NCBI GenBank assembly: GCA_026708325.1
Contig: JAPOVC010000014.1
Location: forward strand, 434,001-498,000
Reading direction: 5' to 3'
DNA: 64,000 nt
DNA from: Anaerolineaceae bacterium
GTDB taxonomy: Bacteria > Chloroflexota > Anaerolineae > Aggregatilineales > Phototrophicaceae
Within the stretch, counting starts at the first letter, position 1, and every line of letters starts with the position of its first letter. The notes beneath the pieces were generated by a model, which was given only the letters and a program-made list of their open reading frames with translations, was not told the DNA's origin and made no database searches. Positions 21,880 to 30,169 of this stretch are shown here, one piece after another. Position numbers and translations under genes: made by a program.

Positions 21880-23211
21880 ATGGCCAAACGGCGACGGCAG
21901 GCCCAGGGGCGCAGAAACCCCTCAGCCAGACAGGGAACGCAGACAGAGCGCGAACACGAATCGCGAGCTGTGCGGGAGGCCCGGCTTCAGCGTCGGGTAC
22001 TCATCGGCACGGGCATCACCATCGGCCTGGTTGTGCTGGTCCTGGTGGCAGCCGTCGTCATCGAACTGGTCGTCACACCCAACAGCGTGGCCGCTACCGT
22101 GAGTGGCGACTCCATCACCATCTCCGAATTCCAGGAGCGCGTCCGGCTTGAGCGCGCCATCCTGAATACCCGCATTACCAACTACGTGGCCCTGCTGAAC
22201 GCCAGCGGACTTGACCCCAACCAGTATGCCGGCCAGGAGCCCTTGCGCGGCTGGCTTTCGCAAATCAACGATCCAGACTTGCTGGGCTCAAATATTCTGG
22301 ACGTCCTGATCGAAAACACCCTGATCCGGCAGGAGGCGCAAGCAAGAGGCCTGCAAGTGTCACAGGATGACATTGACCGGCAAATTGACGAGTTTCTGGG
22401 TCTGCAGCCTCCGGTTAGCGATGCAGACCCGACGCCCGAACTCCAGGCGACGCTGGTACCCTCGCCGACGCGGACGCCATTTGTTTCGCCCACGCCCCGG
22501 CAGGTCCCGTCGGCCACCGCGACTCCGCTGGTCGAGGGTGCGGCTCCGGCAGCGACGGAAATTGCAGCTACGACTCCCACCTTCACGCCTGTTCCGCCAA
22601 CGGCTACCCAGACAACGGAAGAACTGGAGCGGCAGCAGGGCGAAGTGCGCGAAAGCATCCTCAACGATCTTGCCGGCAGCGCCAGAGTGGACCAGGGTCG
22701 ATTGCGCGTCCACTTTGAGGCTCTGGCCCTGCGGGAGGCCCTTGCGGCCGACTTGCTGGACATTGGCGACAGCATCATGCACGTCAACGCGCGTCACATT
22801 CTGGTTGCCGAACGCCCGGAGGCAGACGATCTGCTGGTCGCCCTGGCGGAAGGCGATTCCTTCGCAGCCCTGGCCATGGCCAATTCGGTCGATGCAGGGT
22901 CAGGCCGCGCCGGAGGAGAGTTGGGCTGGACTCCCCTGTACAACTTTGTGAGACCCTTCGCTGATGCTGTCTCTGTCGCGGAACCAGGCGCCACCATCGG
23001 CCCTGTGGAGACGGAGTTTGGCTGGCATGTCATTCAGCTGAGGGCGAAGGAAATGCGCAACGCCAGTGACCTGGAATTAGACAACGCGCGAAACTTCGCG
23101 TTCCGCAACTGGCTCGATGACCGGCGCGCAGAGATGGACGCCTCTATCGAGATATTCGACGTCTGGGCCGACAACGTACCGGACGACCCGGTGTTGTTGC
23201 TGACCGGTTGA
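21880..23211 (+). CDS. Membrane-anchored parvulin-type peptidyl-prolyl isomerase (PrsA/SurA-like)
   Basis: Likely helps fold secreted proteins outside the membrane. The 443-residue protein has a basic cytoplasmic N-terminus (about 1-40), one membrane helix (about 42-65), and a SurA-N-like region beginning VSGDSITISEFQERVRLER. A Thr/Pro/Ser-rich linker follows (about 185-250, repeated PTxTP-like runs). The parvulin domain (about 300-395) has INARHILVAERPEADDLL-like HILV, GGELGWTPLYNFVRPFADA and FGWHVIQL. The exact N-terminal residue of that stretch reads VNARHILV. The low-complexity linker is typical of exported Chloroflexota proteins. It follows the ribosomal pair after 55 bases. Confidence 0.92.
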   Translation: MAKRRRQAQGRRNPSARQGTQTEREHESRAVREARLQRRVLIGTGITIGLVVLVLVAAVVIELVVTPNSVAATVSGDSITISEFQERVRLERAILNTRITNYVALLNASGLDPNQYAGQEPLRGWLSQINDPDLLGSNILDVLIENTLIRQEAQARGLQVSQDDIDRQIDEFLGLQPPVSDADPTPELQATLVPSPTRTPFVSPTPRQVPSATATPLVEGAAPAATEIAATTPTFTPVPPTATQTTEELERQQGEVRESILNDLAGSARVDQGRLRVHFEALALREALAADLLDIGDSIMHVNARHILVAERPEADDLLVALAEGDSFAALAMANSVDAGSGRAGGELGWTPLYNFVRPFADAVSVAEPGATIGPVETEFGWHVIQLRAKEMRNASDLELDNARNFAFRNWLDDRRAEMDASIEIFDVWADNVPDDPVLLLTG

Positions 23212-23216
23212 TTTGA

Positions 23217-23375
23217 GTGGCCAACGGGTCCGCCACACCCCTGCTGCATTTACTGTCTCTCGTCCTGCTTGGGATCTTGCTAACGCTGCTTTCGCGAATC
23301 TTGTGGCAGGAGGTCTTAATCGTCCTGAATGGATACTCCCGCCGGGAGAAAGATGATGATGTCGGACAGGGTTGA
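23217..23375 (+). CDS. Possible 52-residue single-pass membrane protein
   Basis: A GTG-started frame of 52 codons begins five bases after the parvulin stop and ends at TGA 23373-23375, inside the 5' end of mtnP in another frame. The product would have a strongly hydrophobic helix (LLHLLSLVLLGILLTLL), an amphipathic stretch, and a charged tail SRREKDDDVGQG. There is no clear ribosome site and no family is recognised. It could be chance, but hydrophobic-then-charged composition is what a small membrane protein would show, and it fills the only gap in this operon. Confidence 0.3.
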   Translation: MANGSATPLLHLLSLVLLGILLTLLSRILWQEVLIVLNGYSRREKDDDVGQG

Positions 23376-24222
23376 TATTGCTGTCATTGGTGGCACAGGG
23401 CTCTACGCCATGCCTGGCATCAGCGATCGGCAAGTCCTGAAGGTGGAGACTCCCTGGGGCGATCCCTCCGGCGATATCGTCGTCGGTGCGCTTCGGGGCA
23501 AGCTGGTCGCCTTTCTGGCAAGGCATGGCGACGGCCATCGACTCAGCCCCTCCGAGGTCCCTTACCGTTCCAACATTTACGCGCTCAAGTCCCTTGGCGT
23601 GCGTTTCATCATTTCTGTCAATGCCTGCGGGTCACTGCGGGAAGACTTTGTGCCAGGCGACATCGTGCTACCGGACCAATTGGTCGACCACACCCGGGGA
23701 AGGCCCGCAAGGTCATTTTTTGGGCGCGACCTGGTGGCGCACATTTCGGTCGCCGATCCCTTCTGTGAGACCCTGCGCAGAATCTTGACCCATGCAATCA
23801 ACAGCAGTGGCGCCAGGGTGCATACAAACGGCACGTTTATCATCATTGAGGGTCCGCGCTTCAGCACACGGGGCGAAAGCCGGATCTTCCGCCAGTGGGG
23901 CTGCAGCATCATCGGTATGACCGCCTGCCCCGAAGCCTTTTTGGCCCGTGAGGCCGAAATCGCCTACGCCTCGCTGGCACATGTCACCGACTTCGACGTA
24001 TGGAAAGACGAAGTGGTCACGGTCGAAAAGGTGATGGCCGTCATGCAAGAAAACCTGCGTGTGATCCAGTCCGGCATCGTTGCGGCGGTTGAGCAAATCG
24101 AGCCGGACACTCCAAGCCACGCCCACACAGCGCTGGACGACGCGATCCTTGTCGAGCGGGACCAGGTACCCGCCGACCTGCTTGCCAAACTTGGACCCGT
24201 TGTCGCACGCCGCTTCTCCTGA
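23353..24222 (+). CDS. mtnP: S-methyl-5'-thioadenosine phosphorylase
   Basis: Cleaves methylthioadenosine with phosphate to adenine and methylthioribose-1-phosphate, the entry to methionine salvage. The 289 residues carry GGTGLYAMPG at the start, FLARHGDGHRLSPSEVPYRSN, VNACGSL, the purine-site motif EGPRFSTRGESR, and GMTACPEAFLAREAEI. The ACGSL form fits MTA phosphorylase better than purine nucleoside phosphorylase (usually VGGL). Three consecutive ATGs (23353, 23356, 23359) follow GGGAG; the exact one is uncertain, and an upstream ATG at 23329 is less likely. It shares one base (TGATG) with the next gene. Confidence 0.94.
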   Translation: MMMSDRVDIAVIGGTGLYAMPGISDRQVLKVETPWGDPSGDIVVGALRGKLVAFLARHGDGHRLSPSEVPYRSNIYALKSLGVRFIISVNACGSLREDFVPGDIVLPDQLVDHTRGRPARSFFGRDLVAHISVADPFCETLRRILTHAINSSGARVHTNGTFIIIEGPRFSTRGESRIFRQWGCSIIGMTACPEAFLAREAEIAYASLAHVTDFDVWKDEVVTVEKVMAVMQENLRVIQSGIVAAVEQIEPDTPSHAHTALDDAILVERDQVPADLLAKLGPVVARRFS

Positions 24223-25430
24223 TGCCCTTGCCCAGGGGCCTCGACTCAACCCTGCTGCTGCTGACAGCCGCCTTCCTGGCAACAAACTTTCTTTCACTGG
24301 GCATCCTGCGTGGGGAGGTCTCCCAACCTGCCCACTGGCTTCATCTGCTCGTCTGGGCCTGCTGCGCAGCGCTGGGCCAAATGTGGCTCGTACGCCACAT
24401 GCCAGGGCGCGACAGGCTCATCTTTCCACTCATCATGGTGCCGGCGGGTTGGGGGCTGCTGCTCATCGATCGCCTGTTGCCGACATTTGCGGACCGGCAA
24501 ACCCTCTGGTTGCCGGCGGGCCTGGTTGTTGCGCTCATCCTGGCCACCTGGCGGCCGCTCCTGCAAGTCACGGAAACATACAATCGCCTGTTCCAGGTCC
24601 TTATCATTGCCCTGTTGATTGCAGCCAGCGTGCTGGAGGGCGAGAGCGCAGGTCTACCCGGAGAATTGCTCAAACTCATCCTGGTCATTCACTTCTGTGC
24701 CTGGTTGGCCAGTTGCCCGGCGGACCGTGAAATCCGTCCATGGCTCGCCCGGCAGGGCTGGCGGATACTCCTGTGGCTTCTTCCCCTGCTCATTCTGGTC
24801 TGGCAACGAGATCCGGGTACGGCGCTGGTGACCGGGATCGTCCTGCTACTCCTGTTGAACCTTGCCGCCGCTTCCCGACGTCTGGCGCTTGCCAGCCTCT
24901 TGCTGCTGCTGGCCGGTTTCATCCTCGCATGGTTTCTTCTGGATGTTGTTCAGCAACGCGTATCCATCTGGATCAACCCGTGGTCGGCTGCGGCAGGCCG
25001 CGGCTACCAGATTGTGCAGGGCCTGATTGCCATCGCCGAAGGAGGCGTCACGGGCGCCGGCGTCGGTCGGGGCCAGCCCGGCCTGGTGCCCGTCGTACAC
25101 AGTGACTTTGTTCTGGTTGCCCTCGCTGAGGAATGGGGTCTGATCGGCGTGCTGGTCCTGATGACATCCGTGGCGCTTTATGTACTGCGAGGTTTGCAAA
25201 TCGCCTGGCAGTTGCGGGGCAACAGGTTTTTCAGCCTGTTGGCTGCGGGCATGTCCTTGCTGCCCGGCATTCAGGGGCTCCTGATTTGCGCCGGCGTACT
25301 GAGGTTGCTGCCTTTGACCGGCGTCACCCTGCCCTTCCTCGGATACGGGGGGAGCGCCCTGCTGACCAGTTTGCTGTCCGCTTCGCTGCTTGTTCGCCTG
25401 TCCTCAGAAATCAAGCGTGGCCCGCCATGA
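24222..25430 (+). CDS. FtsW/RodA/SpoVE-family SEDS peptidoglycan glycosyltransferase
   Basis: SEDS proteins polymerise glycan strands from lipid II during division or elongation, working with a class B penicillin-binding protein. The 402-residue protein has about ten membrane helices and the family motifs QRDPGTALV, GYQIVQGLIAIAEGG, GVGRGQPGLVPVVHSDFV, AEEWGLIG and LPLTGVTLPFLGYGGSALL. Which of FtsW, RodA or SpoVE it is cannot be settled here. It starts in the TGATG overlap with mtnP. The short frame after it overlaps by ATGA and encodes only the beginning of a penicillin-binding protein. Confidence 0.94.
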   Translation: MPLPRGLDSTLLLLTAAFLATNFLSLGILRGEVSQPAHWLHLLVWACCAALGQMWLVRHMPGRDRLIFPLIMVPAGWGLLLIDRLLPTFADRQTLWLPAGLVVALILATWRPLLQVTETYNRLFQVLIIALLIAASVLEGESAGLPGELLKLILVIHFCAWLASCPADREIRPWLARQGWRILLWLLPLLILVWQRDPGTALVTGIVLLLLLNLAAASRRLALASLLLLLAGFILAWFLLDVVQQRVSIWINPWSAAAGRGYQIVQGLIAIAEGGVTGAGVGRGQPGLVPVVHSDFVLVALAEEWGLIGVLVLMTSVALYVLRGLQIAWQLRGNRFFSLLAAGMSLLPGIQGLLICAGVLRLLPLTGVTLPFLGYGGSALLTSLLSASLLVRLSSEIKRGPP

Positions 25431-25606
25431 AATCTGCGTCGGGCTTGCGGCAACTGGCGTTGCTCCTCCTGCTTTGCTATCTGGCGATCGCACTGGCGGC
25501 AGCCTGGTGGGCGACGGGCGCAAGGCGTGGGTTGATCGAGCGGGATGACAATCCACGCCATGCGATCAGGTCTGCGACCAGCACCGTGGCCCCGAATGGG
25601 TCATGA
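25427..25606 (+). pseudogene. N-terminal stub of a class B penicillin-binding protein (truncated)
   Basis: A 59-codon frame overlaps the SEDS gene by ATGA. It has a short basic start, one membrane helix (LLLLLCYLAIALAAAWW) and then GLIERDDNPRHAIRS. Class B PBPs that follow SEDS genes often begin with exactly this layout, an anchor then a (A/E)RxDNPR motif before an RGxIxDRNG linker, and then the dimerisation and transpeptidase domains. Here the frame stops 17 residues after the DNPR motif, and a convergent PHP gene occupies the space. No transpeptidase motifs (SxxK, SxN, KTG) are found downstream in any forward frame. A functional small protein remains possible. Confidence 0.6.
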
Positions 25607-26275
25607 CTGACGCGGCCTGCGGAATCCGGCCCGTTTCAACCATTTGGCGAATGTGCTACCCAGATGCACCATGTGCGAACTGCGCTTGCAGAGCGCATCG
25701 GCCGAGCGCAGGGCATCCAGGAAATCCTGCGGATCATCGTCGAAAGGGCGCATCAGTTGCAGCGTCTGACCATATTCCGGGCCACAATGCGCATCGGATC
25801 CGACGCTTCCGGGTATTCCCTGCTCGCGAGCGAAATCCAGTGCCCGTTCATTGTCGGCGGCGTAGACACAGCGGGCATTGAACACTTCGATCGCATCGAC
25901 GTCATCGATGATGCGCTCCAGTTGTTCCTGCCGCCAGGCGCCCCGCCGCAGACGATCAAAGGGATGGGACACGCTGATGACCGCCCCCTGATTGCGCAAC
26001 ATTCGGATCGTCTCGGCCGGCGACAACCCGGGCGCCACGCTTTCACGCACAAACCAGGCCAGCAACTCGCCCTCGCTGGTCATGATTTCTTCACCAACAA
26101 TGACGAGGTCGGGAGCCATGCGTTTCATGAACAGCGCCCCCTCGGCCGTATTATGGTCCGTGATCGCAATACGTGTGATTTGCCGCTCCCGACACAGACG
26201 TACTATGGCTTCCGGTCGTGACAACGAGTCCTTCGACCACAGCGTATGGGCGTGGGTTTCAACCCTCCAGGTCAT
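25601..26275 (-). CDS. PHP-domain phosphoesterase
   Basis: A trinuclear-metal PHP-type hydrolase of 224 residues, related to polymerase-associated PHP and RNase AM/Trpv-type enzymes that act on nucleic acids or nucleoside phosphates. Metal ligands in order: ETHAHTLWSKDS near residue 5, ITDHNTAEG near 38, EEIMTSEGE near 60, SHPFDR near 100, EVFNAR near 127 and SVGSDAH near 158. ATG 26275 is preferred over longer in-frame starts because it precedes the first ligand strand and has AGGTG ahead. It overlaps the end of the upstream membrane-protein gene by 17 bases. The substrate is not evident. Confidence 0.88.
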   Translation of the reverse strand: MTWRVETHAHTLWSKDSLSRPEAIVRLCRERQITRIAITDHNTAEGALFMKRMAPDLVIVGEEIMTSEGELLAWFVRESVAPGLSPAETIRMLRNQGAVISVSHPFDRLRRGAWRQEQLERIIDDVDAIEVFNARCVYAADNERALDFAREQGIPGSVGSDAHCGPEYGQTLQLMRPFDDDPQDFLDALRSADALCKRSSHMVHLGSTFAKWLKRAGFRRPRQS

Positions 26276-27362
26276 ACACCTGTCCCTGACCAGCGGAAAC
26301 GGTCGCTGCATTCCGCACCACTCCAGCAGGCATTTCCGAAGAAAACAGGCGCCTGCGAAAGACCAGGGCAACCAGAAGGCCGGCGAACACTCGCAGCCAT
26401 TTCTGAAAGAATCCCTCGATCAGGGCGATCGCAGCAACATTTGCAGGTGTGAGTGCAGGTTGCGAAGGCGCAACCAAAGTCAACAGCATGGTAGCGACTG
26501 ACAGTTCGGTGATGCCAGCGCCATTGGGCAAGCCGCTAAACGCGCCAATCAGTGGCGTGAGGGAAACAATCAGCAGCGCCTGAAACAACAATTGTGTATC
26601 CATTGCCAGCCCGAAACCATGAAGAATGACCAGCAGCACCAGGGCATCCCCCACCATGGCCAACAGGGCCGGGACCAGTGTCCGAAGTAAATTGCGTACC
26701 TGCAACATTGAACTGCTGCCAGCGATGAATCCGCTCAGCCAGACCTGGACACGCCCGAGCAGCGGCATTGCGGCCACAAGCACCAGAATGCGTCGTTGGG
26801 CGGCAGGACTGTGAAGAAACAACAGACCGGCCGCCAGGGCGGCAGTGGCCAGCAACAGGAGATGGCGCGCGGGAGCGGGCGCGAGGTCCGCGGCACCGGC
26901 TGCAAGCGCCAGGCCCGACAAGATCAGCACCGCCAGGGTTTCAATGACGCGTTCGGCCATGACCACGGGCAGGCCAAGATTAAGGGGTAGACCGGTCCAG
27001 CGCCTGAGGACCAGCGCTTTCAGCGCTTCTGCCGACTTGCCCGGGCTGACCGACAGGGACAGGCCCGCCAGATAAAGGATGGCGCTGTTGCCTGCGCCGA
27101 CCTGGTCGCGGACGCCGGCGACATCCAGAAAATTCTGCCAAACCAAAAAGCGGCATAGCCATGTCAGGGACTTGAGCATGGCAAGTGGCAGAAGCAGCAG
27201 GGCCGGGAACCGGCCAAGATGCTCCAGCAGTTCCACTGAATTTACAGCCAGCAACATGGCAAGATAGATGGCAAGGGCGATGACCACACCAGCCAGCAGG
27301 CGCTTTACCGGCAGTTGAAACGGCCGGTCTTTCGCTGCACTGTCGCTGTCCGTCTTCAACAT
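26259..27362 (-). CDS. UPF0104 / lysylphosphatidylglycerol synthase transmembrane-family protein
   Basis: A 367-residue protein with about eight membrane helices of the PF03706 type, the membrane part found in MprF and in many stand-alone proteins of unclear function. Family pattern: SVSPGKSAEALKALVL with a conserved Gly-Lys, AERVIETLAVL, and PLIGAFSGLPNGAGITELSVATMLL near the C-terminus. No soluble aminoacyl-transfer domain is attached, so it is unlikely to be a full lysyl-PG synthase. It overlaps the PHP gene downstream and is divergent from the IMPACT-family gene, with very little space for promoters. Confidence 0.85.
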   Translation of the reverse strand: MLKTDSDSAAKDRPFQLPVKRLLAGVVIALAIYLAMLLAVNSVELLEHLGRFPALLLLPLAMLKSLTWLCRFLVWQNFLDVAGVRDQVGAGNSAILYLAGLSLSVSPGKSAEALKALVLRRWTGLPLNLGLPVVMAERVIETLAVLILSGLALAAGAADLAPAPARHLLLLATAALAAGLLFLHSPAAQRRILVLVAAMPLLGRVQVWLSGFIAGSSSMLQVRNLLRTLVPALLAMVGDALVLLVILHGFGLAMDTQLLFQALLIVSLTPLIGAFSGLPNGAGITELSVATMLLTLVAPSQPALTPANVAAIALIEGFFQKWLRVFAGLLVALVFRRRLFSSEMPAGVVRNAATVSAGQGQVYDLEG

Positions 27363-27409
27363 GGTACGTTATGAGCCACTGCTGTTTGGCCGGGGTTTGT
27401 TCCGGAAAA

Positions 27410-28000
27410 ATGGACTCACGAGAAAGCGCCGGCGGATACCTCGTGCCGCGAGAATCGCTGCGGCACACCCTGACCGTCGTGAACTCCCGCTTCGTAACCA
27501 GCATTCGCCACGTGAACAGTGTGAAGGCGGCGCGCGACGGCCTGGCGGCGATTCGGGCGGAAATGCCGGATGCCTCCCACCACGTCTATGCCTTTCGCGT
27601 TGGCCACGGGAAAAGCGTGACGGATGGCATGAGCGATGACGGTGAGCCTTCGGGCACCGCCGGCCCACCCGTTCTGGCTGTGCTGCGGGGCTCGGATATC
27701 GGCGACATCCTCGTCGTGGTGACGCGATACTTTGGCGGCACGAAACTGGGCACCGGTGGCCTGGTCCGGGCCTACAGCGAGGCCGCCCGTCAGGGTCTCT
27801 CCCGCTTGAAAACTGAGCATAAGATCGATCGCCAGATGCTTGGCTTTGAAATATCCTACGCGCTCTTTGAACAGGTCCGGCAACTGGTAACTCGCTTCGA
27901 TGGCGAAATCAGGGACACAGAGTTCGGCGCCAGAGTGACGATCTTTGCGCGTTTTCCCGTCGCGACGAGTCCTGCGTTTGCCCGGGCCTGCGCGAACTGA
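27410..28000 (+). CDS. IMPACT/YigZ family protein (UPF0029)
   Basis: YigZ/IMPACT proteins have an N-terminal RNase PH-like fold and a C-terminal EF-G domain IV-like fold; the eukaryotic member regulates GCN2 and the bacterial role is unresolved. The 196 residues carry the signature: DDGEPSGTAGPPVLAVL, then ILVVVTRYFGGTKLG and TGGLVRAYSEAA. ATG 27410 (GGA five bases ahead) leaves space for the divergent gene; ATG 27371 would add 13 atypical residues and leave only eight bases. The stop codon lies in the loop of a 9-bp hairpin. Confidence 0.9.
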   Translation: MDSRESAGGYLVPRESLRHTLTVVNSRFVTSIRHVNSVKAARDGLAAIRAEMPDASHHVYAFRVGHGKSVTDGMSDDGEPSGTAGPPVLAVLRGSDIGDILVVVTRYFGGTKLGTGGLVRAYSEAARQGLSRLKTEHKIDRQMLGFEISYALFEQVRQLVTRFDGEIRDTEFGARVTIFARFPVATSPAFARACAN

Positions 28001-28009
28001 GCGCAGGCC
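27985..28009. terminator. 9-bp perfect hairpin between convergent genes
   Basis: GGCCTGCGC (27985-27993) and GCGCAGGCC (28001-28009) pair perfectly around a 7-base loop containing the TGA stop of the IMPACT gene. No T-tract follows on either strand. It may act as a T-less bidirectional terminator or end-protecting structure between the convergent IMPACT and TPR genes. Confidence 0.4.
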
Positions 28010-28044
28010 GCAGCGAAACCGTCGTGCTTGACTGACACCGCCGG

Positions 28045-30045
28045 TCAACCGGCCAACGTGGCCGCGATGTGTACGCGGGCCTGCTGCAACGCCGGATGGC
28101 GGGGCGCCAGCGCTTCCGCCCGCGCCAGGCAGCCGCGCGCCGCCTCGTCCTGGCCATCTTCAAAGAGGAAGCGGCCGGTCAGTGCCAGCAAGGGGACGTC
28201 GTTGGGGTTTTCGCCCAGGCCCTTGCCGAGATACTCGAAGGCCAGTTCCGCCTCCCCGGCTTGCCACAGCTGCTCTCCCAGCAGGGCGGCCAACTCGGCG
28301 TCGGCAGGGTAGCGCCTGTAGCCATCCAGCAGTATTTCCAGCGCCGTGGCGTCTTCACCCCAGCCCAGATAGGCCCGTCCCAGCAGGGCATGCAACCCGC
28401 CCAGACCGGGTGAGTGCTCCAGGATGCCCTCAAGCCATTCCGTGTCCTCGCTGCGGATGGAATTCCCCGCGTCAAGCACCCCCTCGATTTCTCCGAGCCG
28501 CCACTCCAGGTCCGGCTCTTCAAGCATGAGACGCAGTCGGGCCAGTTCGGCCTGTGAAGCCTCATCGCCGGCCAGGGCATTCAGTTTCTCCAGAAGGCGC
28601 AACAATGCGTCTTCCTCCTGCTCCACCAGCAGTACCTCGGCCAAATTCAGGCCCGGTTCGATGTTTCGGGGATCCTTTTCGTAAGCCTGTTGCAGGATTC
28701 CACGAGCAGGCTCCAACGATTCCAGATTGTAGCAGGCGTCAATGACCTGCCGCAGCGCTTCGTGGGCTTCATCCAGCGCCACCAGTCTCCCGAAAAGGGA
28801 CCAGAATTCGTCGTCCACCCGCTCCAATTCGGCCCGTGTGACCAGAATTCGTTGCAAAACCCGTGTATCTCGCGGCTCCAGGTTTGCTGCCGCCTCCCAC
28901 GCGTACAACGCTTCCAGCAATTGCGCTTCTTCGTCGTCTTCGTCCGGGTCAAGGTATACGTAGCCGTCGCAAGGCAGACCGGCAACATTCATGGCCTGCA
29001 ACAGGTCGCCGTAATAGACGAGTAGCTCGCCGCTGGCCCGCTCACTCTCGATGGCGTCTTGCAGCAGTTCGAGCGCATCCTGCACCCGTCCACCCTGACG
29101 GTAGAGGTCGGCGAGAGTCAACACCATGGCCGGACCGGGGTTTTCCTGCGCTTCAAGCAGGTCGTAAGCGGCATTCACCTGTCCCTCGGCAAACAGACCT
29201 GAACAATAAATGATGGCCGCCGCTTCATGCGCCTGCAGCATCGTTACATTCCGGTCCGCCACAGCCCGAATGCCACTTGAATCTCCGGAATGTCGCAACC
29301 AGCGGGCCAGGCTGCTGGCATACAACCAGGGTATGAATTCGCCCGACCCGGAGGCCATCCCCGCAATCTTCTCAAAGGTCTCGCCAGGACCTGCATCCGG
29401 CCAGGATTGCCCCCACAGCTGCAGGAAGAGTCTCAACTCAAGTTGAAATGCCAGTTCGAGCGCATCCTGCAATGCCCTTTCATTTGCTGCACCTGCATAC
29501 AGGGGAGCATGCCGACGAAGGTCCTGAAATCCCAGAGAGTGAACAATGCCTTCGCAGAATCCAGGCAAGGCGTTGACCAACGCATTCAGGGTGGCCGATT
29601 CCAGACGAAACTCGGCGGGCGGGGCATCCTCGGGCTGGCGGTCGTCCTCCACGGTGACGGCCAGACGCAAGCCATCCGTCGAAGTCTCCAGTTCGCCCCA
29701 GATGCCCACGTTGTCGTCAAGGTCTTCCAGCTGCCAGTCGTCAACGCCAAACTGCGACGCGGGCATCGACCAGCGCCATGAGGCCGGATCTCCATCAACC
29801 CTGGCCGCCATTCGATAGACGCGCACGCCCTGCCAGCGCTCCAGCAGCAGGCCCAGCAGGGTGAACAGCCCCATCGCCATCCCGGGCTCTTCGCTTGACT
29901 GAACGGGCCACAGACCTATCCGCAGGGCCGGCTGCCCCAGGTAGATCGCCTGCCCTTCGCTGCCGGCCGTCCCGAATATCGCCGTCGCCACGTTTGGCGC
30001 CGCCAACTGGCCCCGCATCATCAGTCGCTGTGCAAATTCGCGCAT
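28045..30045 (-). CDS. Tetratricopeptide-repeat protein with an unassigned N-terminal domain
   Basis: A 666-residue acidic cytoplasmic protein with no signal peptide. Residues about 1-210 form a mixed alpha/beta domain with no family I recognise (it includes ESATLNALVNALPGFCEGI). From about residue 280 to the end it is helical with TPR-like pairs, for example VLTLADLYRQGGRVQDALELL near 335, LLGRAYLGWGEDATALEILLDGY near 560 and LLALTGRFLFEDGQDEAARGCL near 625. A highly acidic insert DPDEDDEEAQ is present. ATG 30045 follows AAGGGGG and a clear promoter; an upstream in-frame ATG at 30171 precedes the promoter and is rejected. The partner is unknown. Confidence 0.8.
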   Translation of the reverse strand: MREFAQRLMMRGQLAAPNVATAIFGTAGSEGQAIYLGQPALRIGLWPVQSSEEPGMAMGLFTLLGLLLERWQGVRVYRMAARVDGDPASWRWSMPASQFGVDDWQLEDLDDNVGIWGELETSTDGLRLAVTVEDDRQPEDAPPAEFRLESATLNALVNALPGFCEGIVHSLGFQDLRRHAPLYAGAANERALQDALELAFQLELRLFLQLWGQSWPDAGPGETFEKIAGMASGSGEFIPWLYASSLARWLRHSGDSSGIRAVADRNVTMLQAHEAAAIIYCSGLFAEGQVNAAYDLLEAQENPGPAMVLTLADLYRQGGRVQDALELLQDAIESERASGELLVYYGDLLQAMNVAGLPCDGYVYLDPDEDDEEAQLLEALYAWEAAANLEPRDTRVLQRILVTRAELERVDDEFWSLFGRLVALDEAHEALRQVIDACYNLESLEPARGILQQAYEKDPRNIEPGLNLAEVLLVEQEEDALLRLLEKLNALAGDEASQAELARLRLMLEEPDLEWRLGEIEGVLDAGNSIRSEDTEWLEGILEHSPGLGGLHALLGRAYLGWGEDATALEILLDGYRRYPADAELAALLGEQLWQAGEAELAFEYLGKGLGENPNDVPLLALTGRFLFEDGQDEAARGCLARAEALAPRHPALQQARVHIAATLAG

Positions 30046-30068
30046 CGGCACCCCCTTGCCCTGGCACA

Positions 30069-30097
30069 AGTATAGGATTCCTGGTAGCGGGCGACAA
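30069..30097 (-). promoter_or_regulatory. Sigma70-type promoter of the TPR gene
   Basis: Minus strand TTGTCG (30092-30097), 17 bases and TATACT (30069-30074), followed by AAGGGGG and the ATG at 30045. Confidence 0.65.
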
Positions 30098-30114
30098 TTG
30101 CGAGTGTGTCGCTC

Positions 30115-30142
30115 TTGCATGCGCAAGCGTTGCCGATATGAT
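30115..30142 (+). promoter_or_regulatory. Promoter of hisZ-hisG
   Basis: TTGCAT (30115-30120), 16 bases and TATGAT (30137-30142), 27 bases before ATG 30170. The -10 box is good and the -35 weak. It faces away from the TPR promoter, whose -35 box is 17 bases off. Confidence 0.45.
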
Positions 30143-30169
30143 GAATGCATTCCGCTCAGGGACCAATCC

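Noticed and set aside
22430..22620. Repeat array or coding microsatellite (Thr/Pro-rich run)
   Set aside because: It is a low-complexity protein linker in the parvulin, in frame and without exact DNA repeats.
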